Assembly: GCA_900546995.1 (NCBI GenBank)
Contig: URFF01000065.1
Span: forward strand, 1-10,568
Source: an uncultured Sutterella sp.
GTDB lineage: Bacteria; Pseudomonadota; Gammaproteobacteria; Burkholderiales; Burkholderiaceae_F
Direction: 5' to 3'
Length of the DNA stretch: 10,568 bases
Within the stretch, counting starts at the first letter, position 1, and every line of letters begins with the position of its first letter. Under the pieces are notes generated by a model. That model made no database searches, had not been told where the DNA came from, and saw nothing but the letters and a program-made list of their open reading frames with translations. Of the stretch, positions 1 through 7,300 are shown in pieces. Made by a program: the position numbers and the translations under genes.

Positions 1-56
1 CCATTAGGAAAATGATACTTCAAAAGTCCCTTTAAGGTCTAATGGAAAATTTGGGT

Positions 57-644
57 TTAATAATTTTCAGGCGCCAAAATACGTTCAACCTGCTCAATCA
101 TGATGTGGATGCACTTGATGTGCAATTCCTGGACACGATCGGCCCAACGACCGGCAGGCGTCACAATAGCAATATCGGCCTCTTTTGCAAGGGGGCTTTC
201 CTGCTTACCGGTCAGTCCCACCACGATCATGCCTTTTTCTTTTGCTGCAGCGACCGCTTTTAACACATTTTTCGATGTACCCGAAGTGGTGATCGCTAAA
301 AGCACGTCCCCCTTTTGTCCAACGGCAGAAACATATCGGGCAAAAACTTCTTCGTAACCATAATCATTGCCGACACAACTCATGTGAGACGCATCGGCAA
401 TCGCAATGGCCGCAAATCCCGGGCGATCCTGACGAAAGCGACCAGTCATTTCTTCAGCGAAATGCATCGAGTCGCAAAGCGAACCACCGTTACCGCAAGA
501 AAGAATTTTGTGGCCGCTTGAGATGGCTTGAGCCATCGCTTTGGAAGCGCAGTCAACGGCGGCAATGGCCTCATCGTTGGCAATGAGCGCTTCAAGTGCC
601 ATTTGAGCTTCCATCAGTGCCGCTTTAATCGTTTCAGTGGCCAT
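57..644 (-). CDS. gmhA: Sedoheptulose 7-phosphate isomerase GmhA
   Basis: GmhA is a cytoplasmic SIS-fold enzyme that converts sedoheptulose 7-phosphate to D-glycero-D-manno-heptose 7-phosphate, the first step of the ADP-heptose pathway for LPS inner core. The 195 residues match the family length (about 192 in E. coli) and align almost without gaps. Visible motifs are the phosphate-binding SCGNGGS (49-55), H61 and E65 in MHFAEE, D94 in CVGND, the TTSGTS loop (109-114), and Q172 and H180 in RVQELHIKCIH. These coincide with the zinc-binding and catalytic positions known for GmhA and separate it from the related DnaA-binding protein DiaA, which lacks them. The ATG has a perfect AAGGAG (652-657) seven bases upstream. 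It is the last visible gene of the operon, 20 bp after recR. The combination with replication/repair genes is unusual, but the enzyme itself shows no missing key residue. Confidence 0.95.
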   Translation of the reverse strand: MATETIKAALMEAQMALEALIANDEAIAAVDCASKAMAQAISSGHKILSCGNGGSLCDSMHFAEEMTGRFRQDRPGFAAIAIADASHMSCVGNDYGYEEVFARYVSAVGQKGDVLLAITTSGTSKNVLKAVAAAKEKGMIVVGLTGKQESPLAKEADIAIVTPAGRWADRVQELHIKCIHIMIEQVERILAPENY

Positions 645-664
645 AGCAAAACTCCTTCACTTAA

Positions 665-1267
665 CTAACTTTTTCTAGCAAAAATGGCGCTGGCAATGGT
701 ATTGGCATCGGTATACTCCAACTCCACACCGGCGGGAATTCCACGAGCCAAACGTGAAATTCGAAGATTATCAGGCTTTGAAGATAGCGCCTTCGCAATA
801 AAATGGGCCGTCGCATCCCCCTGAGGGGTAAAGGGCGTGGCAATCAGGACTTCTTTTAGTGTTAAGTCGCCTTCGACACGCTCAATTAACCGATCCAAAT
901 GCAATTCACTCGCCCCAATCCCTTCGACAGGCGAAATCAACCCCATGAGAACGAAATAAAGCCCGTCGTAAGCCAACGTCTCCTCAATGACGCGTTGATC
1001 GGCGGGGCTTTCCACGACGCAAAGTTTAGTTCGATCACGACGCTTGTCCGAACAAATGGGGCATAACTCGGTATCGGTGAGTGTATTGCATAACAAGCAG
1101 TGACGAACTTTTTTGACAGCCCCCTCGAGCACATGCGCCAAGTGAAGCGCCTGCGCTCTGTCCTCACTTAAGAGCTGATAAGCGATGCGGGAAGCCGACC
1201 GAGGCCCAAGGCCCGGCAGCTTCTTAAGCGCATCAATGAGTTCGTCAATGCTTGGACTGGGTGTCAT
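665..1267 (-). CDS. recR: Recombination mediator protein RecR
   Basis: RecR works with RecO (and RecF) to load RecA onto SSB-coated single-stranded DNA during gap repair. The 200-residue length is standard. In order, the sequence shows a helix-hairpin-helix (LPGLGPRSASRIAY, 17-30), a four-cysteine zinc finger (C57, C60, C69, C72), a Toprim domain beginning at VVESPAD (84-90) and continuing through YFVLMG (104-109), and the C-terminal SRLARGIPAGVELEY segment (171-185). One oddity lies in the Toprim region: the stretch usually read as ATN.T.EG is ATPFTPQG here (143-150), replacing a conserved Asn with Pro144 and a conserved Glu with Gln149. The ATG lies 3 bp after the ybaB stop and has no good ribosome binding site in front, which suggests translational coupling to ybaB. 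The ybaB-recR pairing is widely conserved and supports the call. Confidence 0.95.
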   Translation of the reverse strand: MTPSPSIDELIDALKKLPGLGPRSASRIAYQLLSEDRAQALHLAHVLEGAVKKVRHCLLCNTLTDTELCPICSDKRRDRTKLCVVESPADQRVIEETLAYDGLYFVLMGLISPVEGIGASELHLDRLIERVEGDLTLKEVLIATPFTPQGDATAHFIAKALSSKPDNLRISRLARGIPAGVELEYTDANTIASAIFARKS

Positions 1268-1270
1268 ACA

Positions 1271-1588
1271 TTAAAAGCCCATTCCCGGAGGCAAGGGCAT
1301 ACCGGCCGTTGCCTTGGCCATTTTTTCTTTCGTTGTCGCTTCGATTTTATCCAAGCAGTCTTTCACGGCCATAAAGACCATGTCTTCGACCATGTCGACA
1401 TCTTCTTCCAAAAGGCTCGGATCGATCTTGATGTTTTTAAGTTCGTGCTTGCAAGTCATGGTCACTTCAACCAAATTGCCGCTTGCGGCACCCGAAACTT
1501 CCAAATGCTCGAGCTCATGCTGCAAGCGCTTGATGTTTTCCTGAACTCGTTGCGCTTGCTTTAAAAGCGCTCCCATGTTTCCTCGCAT
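1271..1588 (-). CDS. YbaB/EbfC family nucleoid-associated protein
   Basis: This is a small DNA-binding protein of the YbaB/EbfC family. Members form dimers, coat or bend DNA, and are almost always encoded between dnaX and recR, as here. The 105-residue sequence has the family layout: an N-terminal charged helix starting GALLKQAQRVQENIKRL (6-22), a central strand region VEVTMTCKHELKNIKIDPSLLEED (40-63) with the hallmark IDPSLLEED, and a C-terminal helix KIEATTKEKMAKATAGMPLPPG (81-102) ending in the typical Met/Pro/Gly-rich tail. The chosen ATG is preceded by AAGGA (1596-1600) at a seven-base distance. An internal Met5 has no such site. The gene starts 24 bp after dnaX and is followed 3 bp later by recR. 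Precise cellular function in this organism cannot be read from the sequence. Confidence 0.93.
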   Translation of the reverse strand: MRGNMGALLKQAQRVQENIKRLQHELEHLEVSGAASGNLVEVTMTCKHELKNIKIDPSLLEEDVDMVEDMVFMAVKDCLDKIEATTKEKMAKATAGMPLPPGMGF

Positions 1589-1612
1589 ATTGCGTTCCTT
1601 TCTTAAAAAAAT

Positions 1613-3766
1613 CTATTTCACTCGGCGAACCACTGACTTGCGGTCAAGGGTCGCGTTAAAACGTCTGGCCAACATATGCGCGAGCGGCGTGTCCTTTAGC
1701 CGCGCGACGCTTTGTTTAAGCTCATTCGGATCGTCAATCGTCTCATATTTCGGCGCATTTTGTTTAGCCTTTTTCTCCGCTTCCTGAGCCAATCGACGTT
1801 TTTCCTGAAAAATGGTTCTCGATTTCGGTTCTTCGAAAATGAATTCAAACTGCATTCGTTGACCGAAAAGGGGATCGACGATGCGCTGCACCTGTAGCAT
1901 TGCCCGCTCACTTTCCACACGCCGTTGATAAACCGGATCCAAGCGTAAGGTAATGACATTGCCTTTGATGCTCACGCATTCGCTTCGCTCCAAAATATCT
2001 CGTGCGAAAGTGGCCGGATAGGTATAGCGCAGTTTTTCAAACCACAATTTTCCCGTCGGGGTAAAGTCAGGTAATTTTTCTTCACCCGTGTCGTAATCAT
2101 ATAAATCCTCGATAGGGTCAGCCGGGACATCGTCGGTGATTGTTTGAGGGGATGATGTATCTGCCTGAAAGGCTGCTGTGGTATCTTCAAACTGATAACC
2201 GGGGTCAAATTCGTCAATAGACTCCCCCATGGCATCAAGATAATCATCCGCTGGCGCAACATAAGGCTCATCGTCCTCTTCATCGTCGACCTCTTCGACG
2301 GTCTGAGCCCCATTACCGACCTTTTGACTTTCTAAACGAGACTCTTCAGTCTTTTGTTCAACGGGTGGTAAATCAATCGGCGTCTCTTTTATTGGAGCGG
2401 CATTGACGCGACTTTCCGCTTCAGACTCCCCCGGCACGTCCTCCCAAGGGGCCGGTTCATCAACCTTTTTCTCAATCGTCTTGTCTTCGCGATGGGCTTG
2501 CGAGACGACGCCCTCATCTGCCTTAACAGCCTGAGCCGGTTCGGGCGCTTTGTCTGAAACGGCTGGCGCTGACGTCACTAAGGCACTCTTTACAGAATTC
2601 GCCTCAACAGGCGTTTCGGGCTTAGTCGGTGCAAAGCGAGGCGCACTAAATCCGTTTCCGGTTCCGGCCGGTTTAAAGGCGAGCATACGCATGAGTGCCA
2701 TCGTAAAGCCCGCGTACTCATCAGGCGCCAAGCTCATGTCCGCGCGAGCGTGTAACGCAATCTGATAGTAAAGCTGAATTTCTTGTGGAGAGAAAAGACC
2801 GGCGAGTTTAAAAATGGACTCCCGATCCAAATCATCCGCGGGGATACTTGCCGCATCAAACTGGGCTAAAGCAACGCGCTGCAAAATGCCCGCCATATCG
2901 CGAATGGCCTGTGAAAAAGAGAGGCTTCGAAGCGACATGTCGGAGGCGATTTTCATCATTTCGTGAGCATTACCCTCAGCCAGGTATTCCAGAAGCTTCA
3001 CGAGAACATCGCTATCCATCATGCCAAGCATCTCACGAACGCTCTCAAGGGTGACCGGACCGTCTCCGGCAAAAGCGATCGCCTGATCCAAAAGGCTTAA
3101 GCCGTCACGCATCGAGCCCCTAGCGCCGACTCCCAAAAGCTTTAGCGCTGCGGCTTCCGCTTCAATGTGCTCTTCTTTGAGGATATGAGTCATGTGCTCT
3201 GCCACAATCTGCGGCGTCACATTGCGTAGGTTAAATTGAAGGCAGCGAGATAAAACCGTCACAGGCACTTTCTGAGGATCGGTCGTCGCCAAAATGAACT
3301 TGACGTATTCGGGCGGCTCTTCGAGCGTCTTTAACATGGCATTAAACGCATGCGAGGTGAGCTGATGCACTTCGTCGATCATGTAGACCTTGTAGCGGGC
3401 GTTGGTGGGCGCATACATCGCCTGCTCCAAAAGCGCCGTCATCTCTTCGACAGAGCGATTGCTTGCAGCGTCCATTTCGATATAGTCGACGAAGCGCCCT
3501 TCATCGATTGCCCGACACGCCTCACAAACCCCACACGGATGATCGGTCACGCCGCCTTTGCCATCCGGCCCCACACAATTAAGGCTTTTAGCCAAAATGC
3601 GAGAGAGCGTCGTTTTACCAACGCCACGCGTTCCGGTAAAAAGATAGGCATGATGCAGACGATTTTCCCTCAAGGCATGCGTGAGCGCCTGCACAACGGG
3701 TTCCTGCCCGACCACATGTTCAAAATCGCGAGGGCGCCACTTGCGCGCCAAGACTTGTGAGGCCAT
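1613..3766 (-). CDS. dnaX: DNA polymerase III clamp-loader subunit tau (DnaX), possibly also gamma
   Basis: DnaX is the ATPase subunit of the clamp loader, which places the beta sliding clamp on primed DNA; the full-length tau form also ties polymerase and helicase together. The 717-residue product has the AAA+ core with Walker A GTRGVGKT (45-52), the zinc module C64, C78, C81, C84, the Walker B/DEAD-like box DEVH (131-134), the SRC arginine-finger motif (173-175) and sensor 2 GSMRDGLSLLDQ (217-228). Domain III follows to about residue 365. An acidic, Pro/Glu-rich linker (about 366-565) leads to the tau-specific C-terminal region, which begins around KLWFEKLR (573-580). The start has AGGA (3774-3777) seven bases upstream, and this overlaps the stop codon of the acetyltransferase gene. 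In the linker, codons 433-434 (AAA AAG) form a possible -1 slip site with an immediate stop; see the separate entry. Confidence 0.97.
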   Translation of the reverse strand: MASQVLARKWRPRDFEHVVGQEPVVQALTHALRENRLHHAYLFTGTRGVGKTTLSRILAKSLNCVGPDGKGGVTDHPCGVCEACRAIDEGRFVDYIEMDAASNRSVEEMTALLEQAMYAPTNARYKVYMIDEVHQLTSHAFNAMLKTLEEPPEYVKFILATTDPQKVPVTVLSRCLQFNLRNVTPQIVAEHMTHILKEEHIEAEAAALKLLGVGARGSMRDGLSLLDQAIAFAGDGPVTLESVREMLGMMDSDVLVKLLEYLAEGNAHEMMKIASDMSLRSLSFSQAIRDMAGILQRVALAQFDAASIPADDLDRESIFKLAGLFSPQEIQLYYQIALHARADMSLAPDEYAGFTMALMRMLAFKPAGTGNGFSAPRFAPTKPETPVEANSVKSALVTSAPAVSDKAPEPAQAVKADEGVVSQAHREDKTIEKKVDEPAPWEDVPGESEAESRVNAAPIKETPIDLPPVEQKTEESRLESQKVGNGAQTVEEVDDEEDDEPYVAPADDYLDAMGESIDEFDPGYQFEDTTAAFQADTSSPQTITDDVPADPIEDLYDYDTGEEKLPDFTPTGKLWFEKLRYTYPATFARDILERSECVSIKGNVITLRLDPVYQRRVESERAMLQVQRIVDPLFGQRMQFEFIFEEPKSRTIFQEKRRLAQEAEKKAKQNAPKYETIDDPNELKQSVARLKDTPLAHMLARRFNATLDRKSVVRRVK
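2431..2471 (-). promoter_or_regulatory. Candidate -1 frameshift site in dnaX (gamma form)
   Basis: Within the dnaX linker the minus strand reads G AAA AAG in frame (2465-2471, codons Lys433-Lys434). A -1 slip here gives Gly and then an in-frame TGA at 2460-2462, so the product would be 435 residues, compared with 431 for E. coli gamma. Nine bases downstream a 5-bp perfect stem (CCGGC at 2451-2455 with GCCGG at 2431-2435, 15-nt loop) could act as a stimulatory structure. Against it, the heptamer is not the classic A AAA AAG because the first base is G, so the P-site tRNA would slip imperfectly. The upstream sequence also shows no clear Shine-Dalgarno-like stimulator. The tetramer A AAG is itself a known slip motif in some insertion sequences. 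This is an inference from position and sequence only. Confidence 0.35.
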
Positions 3767-3775
3767 TTTTAGTTC

Positions 3776-4261
3776 CTATTGCTCACCGGCAAAATCAGCC
3801 AATGCTTGTCCTGTCAAACGGCATAACCGCCAATCGGTCATTAATTTGGCACCGATTTTCTCATAAAAACCGATCGCCGGGGTATTCCACTCCAAAACCA
3901 CCCACTCAAAGCGAGCGCAGCCTTTGTCCTTTGCAACACGGGCGAGATAATGCATCAGTTGTTTGCCGAATCCCCGACCTCGGTACTCAGGTTCCACGAA
4001 AATGTCTTCCAAGTACAAGCCCTTACGGGTCATGAAAGTGGAGAAATTAAAGAAATATAAGGCAAATGCCACAGGCTTACCTTCGTGGTATCCAATCACG
4101 CAATGCGCAACGGCATCCTCACCAAAGAGCTCACGCTTGACGTCCTCTTCAGTGCCAACCACCTCATGAAGTAGCTTTTCGTATTGCGCAAGCTTGCGAA
4201 TAAATCCCAAAATGAGTCCGCAATCTTTTTCCGTCGCTGGAACAATTTCAAAATCTGACAT
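3776..4261 (-). CDS. GNAT family N-acetyltransferase, spermidine/thialysine acetyltransferase-like
   Basis: This is a 161-residue acetyl-CoA-dependent N-acetyltransferase of the GNAT fold. The acetyl-CoA binding signature follows strand 4: LYLEDIFVEPEYRGRGFG (82-99), with the pyrophosphate loop R94-G-R-G-F-G99. The motif B region EWNTPAIGFYEKIGAK (124-139) includes N126 and the probable general-acid Tyr133. The LYLED segment, the EWN.P...FY pattern and a final W-R-L segment (144-149) resemble the spermidine/spermine (SSAT) and thialysine acetyltransferase branch. The real substrate cannot be decided; a small polyamine or lysine analogue is the best guess. The ATG at 4259-4261 is preferred because GGAG (4271-4274) lies nine bases upstream and the family N-terminus starts near here; an upstream ATG would add nine residues. 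Its TAG stop overlaps the dnaX ribosome binding site, 9 bp before the dnaX ATG, so the two genes are almost certainly cotranscribed. Confidence 0.85.
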   Translation of the reverse strand: MSDFEIVPATEKDCGLILGFIRKLAQYEKLLHEVVGTEEDVKRELFGEDAVAHCVIGYHEGKPVAFALYFFNFSTFMTRKGLYLEDIFVEPEYRGRGFGKQLMHYLARVAKDKGCARFEWVVLEWNTPAIGFYEKIGAKLMTDWRLCRLTGQALADFAGEQ

Positions 4262-4343
4262 AAACGTTTTCTCCACCAAACTTCGCATAGTTTAACGGAT
4301 TCGCAAAAGAATCAGGGAATAAGCTCTTGCTTAAGTTTCATTA
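4262..4343 (-). other. Gap between autotransporter and GNAT-dnaX operon
   Basis: These 82 bp carry two weak hairpins. One has 5-bp arms, GATTC/GAATC (4298-4302 and 4309-4313). The other is TAAGC/GCTTA with a 4-nt loop near 4319-4332. Neither is followed by a T run on the minus strand, so no convincing rho-independent terminator separates the two transcription units. A weak -10-like TAAACT lies near 4290 without a good -35 box. Either a non-consensus promoter for the GNAT-dnaX operon sits here, or some transcription continues from the autotransporter gene. Confidence 0.4.
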
Positions 4344-7300
4344 TTAAAATGCATATCGCATTTCAACCTTAAAGGCGTGGTCCTGACGACCGGCGTCACC
4401 GGCGGTAAAGCCATAATAGGCCCCGATGGTGGAAGCACCGTTACCGGCTTTCACACCAAAGGCCACTCGACCTAAGACATCGCCCGCCATATCGGCGTTC
4501 ACGGTTTCAGAAACACCCGTTCCGATGCCAGTCACCTTCGTGTCATAGTCCGTGTCGCCAAATTGTGCGGCAACCGTCACGTCAGCCGTCGGCACCACTA
4601 TCCAACCGGACGCGGTTTCGAAGGCCTTTTCAAACGTCACACCGACCGGCACTTGCATCGTGAAGGTGTTGTCCTGATCGTTGCGGAAAGCGTCCTTGCC
4701 GTCAATCGTCGTGGTGTAGGCGTCATTCATCATGAAAACGCCGCGTAAGCCCACGTGCGGAACAACCGTCACGCCCTTCACATCAAAGCACCATTCACCG
4801 CGCACACCCAAAGTGATCGCATCGGTATCGACATCGGCCTTCGCTTGGCGGACATCAGCAAAGGCGATGGATTGAGAAAGTTCACTTGAAGAGCGGAACC
4901 AACCGATTTCACCGGAAACACTCATCGAGTCGCTCACACCGTAGCTCGCGTAGGCTTGCAAGCCATAGGTGTCATATTCGTTGGTGCCCGAGAGAACATC
5001 GCCTTCAGCGTCAGCCGAGCCTTTCAAGTAGGAGAAGGCCGCACCCACGCGAAGTGCCGGTGTTACCAAACCGTCCGCACCGAAGGTCACACCATAAGTC
5101 TTGGTGTCATAACCCGCATCCAAACCACCGGCAAGCTTTAAGCCGTCCATGCTGTACTTACCGCCTTCGGCGTGAACCCAAAGACCGGTGTCCGTAGCAT
5201 CCGTCAAAAACCCCGTGCGGGATTCAACAGTATCCATCAAACCCGTGGTATCCGACAAGACGTTAGCTGTCGTTCCGAGTGCTGCGGCGATTTGCGTGAC
5301 GGAATTCACAATGCGTTCGGTCTGAGCGACATCGAGCGCCTTGTTGTTGATCACCGCCTGCATGAAGCTCACATCAGCACCCTTGGTGGCATCCGCCTTG
5401 GAGGACAATGCCGCATTGGCGATATTAGGCGTTGCAAAGTTGTAAACGCTACGAACATCCGCGGCCACCACGTCGGCAACAATGGCGTTATCTTCGTAGG
5501 CCACATCAACCTTCCATTCAAGGTCGGAACCATTGTTCACATTGACGTATTGACCGTTTTCGCCCGTCCAACCGCCAATCCATTGACCGTTTTCGTCCAA
5601 GTTGGCCGAAAGATCAAAGCCGTCAATCAACGTGTACTCACCGGATTGTTCAATGCCGGTCAAAAGCGCCTTGGCATCCTTGTCAATCACGGCACTCAAG
5701 CCTTCCACGCCGGCCAAGATTCCGGCCTCAGAACCATCGGCTCCAAAGGCGTTACCGGTGAAGACCGTGACGGAATCCGCCGCGGCCGTAAAAGCGTTAA
5801 CCGTTCGAGTGGACGCTATCTGAGCGGCTTCGCCCAAATGAATTTCACCACCCGTGCCAATTTCGACCCCCTTATCCACGGTGAGGATACCGTTCGCATC
5901 CTTGATACCGAGTTGTTCAGCCAGACCGGCTTGCGTGCCGAACGTGAGGCTCTTCGTGACCTGATAGATCGTGTTGTTCACGTCCGCATTCGCGGTCACG
6001 AATTCCTTACCGCTTGTCACGTTGATCACACCGGCTTGCGTTTGACCTTCTTTATCCACAAACTTGATGCCGGACTCGCTTCCGATCATCCAGGTACCGG
6101 AACCTAAATCAAAGGTGTTGCCGGTAATCGTCAGATTTTGAACCTTAAGCGTACCCGCGTCGCTTTGAGCGATGGCGCTGGAAGAGCCCAACGTCAAATC
6201 GGTCACGGCGAATTGACCATTGCTGGTCACTTTGGCTGACTCATCCAGCGTGATCGTCGAAGCTGAAAGTTCGCCGTTATTCGTGAGCGTACTGTTTGTG
6301 AGCGTCAGTGCTTCATTAGCACCTGAGATGGTCAGTGTACCGTCATTGACAATGGTGACAGACTCCAAGTCAAGGGCTTGCACAGTGACCGAAGCGGTCT
6401 CTGACACGGTAAAAGTGGTATCCGTCAACGAAAGGGATTCTGTTACGACTTGGGAGGTCGTTTCAAAATTCAATCCGGTGATATTGAGCACAGAGGTTTC
6501 TAATGAACCAGCATTGACAAACTTGCCTCCTTCTTCGCCGGTCAAATTAATGAAGCCGATTTCGCCACTACTTTTGATGGTTCCGCTGTTAGTGAAAACC
6601 GCATCCGCACCAAGATCGATGACAACCTGCTCAGCGCTCATATTGCCCGCATTCGTATTTTCACCGGTCAACCACAGTGTCGCACCGTCTGTGGCCGTCA
6701 ACTCAGCACCGCTTTGGTTTTGAAGGATCCCTCGGGCCTCTTCCGCACCCACACCTACAGTCACCGCTTCAACTACGCCACTATTATTCAGGTCTGCAAA
6801 CGTTGCAGCCCCTTCAATTGAAACGACACCGCGATTGATCATTTGGCCCTCGACGGTTGCCCCCGAACCGATATTTAGCGTTCCATCAATCGTGGTCTTG
6901 GATGTTGCGCTGTCTTGGAAACGTTGAACCGTCAACGTACCGTCATTGGCCACCGTGAGGGTGGAATCGTCGATCACCATTAAAGCACCGATAGAGAACG
7001 TGCCGTTTTGAGCCACTTCGACGTGGCCATTATTAGCTAGAACCATAGCAAGCGAACCGCCCGTTTCATGACCATCTAAACCCAATGTGAGCTTTCCGTT
7101 TTCTGTCACCTGAACCGTACTGTCGTCATTGTTAACCAAGAGCGATCCGGTTCCATGATCCCCTTCAAAACCCGTGAGGTACAAGTGATGACCATCCGTG
7201 ACCGTTACATCACCGGTTGTGGCAATCGCTTGGAAACCCACCGTCGGGACATTCACAAGCGCTTCCCATTCAATTCCCTTGCTTTCGCCAAAGGTTAAGT

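Noticed and set aside
3350..3760. 136-codon plus-strand open frame
   Set aside because: It is antisense to the highly conserved AAA+ core of dnaX, which fully explains the sequence.
4262..4288. Nine-residue upstream extension of the acetyltransferase
   Set aside because: The internal ATG at 4259-4261 has a GGAG site at a workable distance and matches the usual GNAT N-terminus.
5172..6107. 311-codon plus-strand open frame
   Set aside because: It lies wholly antisense to the autotransporter, whose repetitive Gly/Asn/Thr codons leave the opposite strand open. Its product resembles no known family and has no ribosome binding site.
6220..6723. 167-codon plus-strand open frame rich in Ser and Val
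   Set aside because: It is antisense to the autotransporter repeats, and its composition mirrors the repeated Asn/Asp/Thr codons on the other strand.
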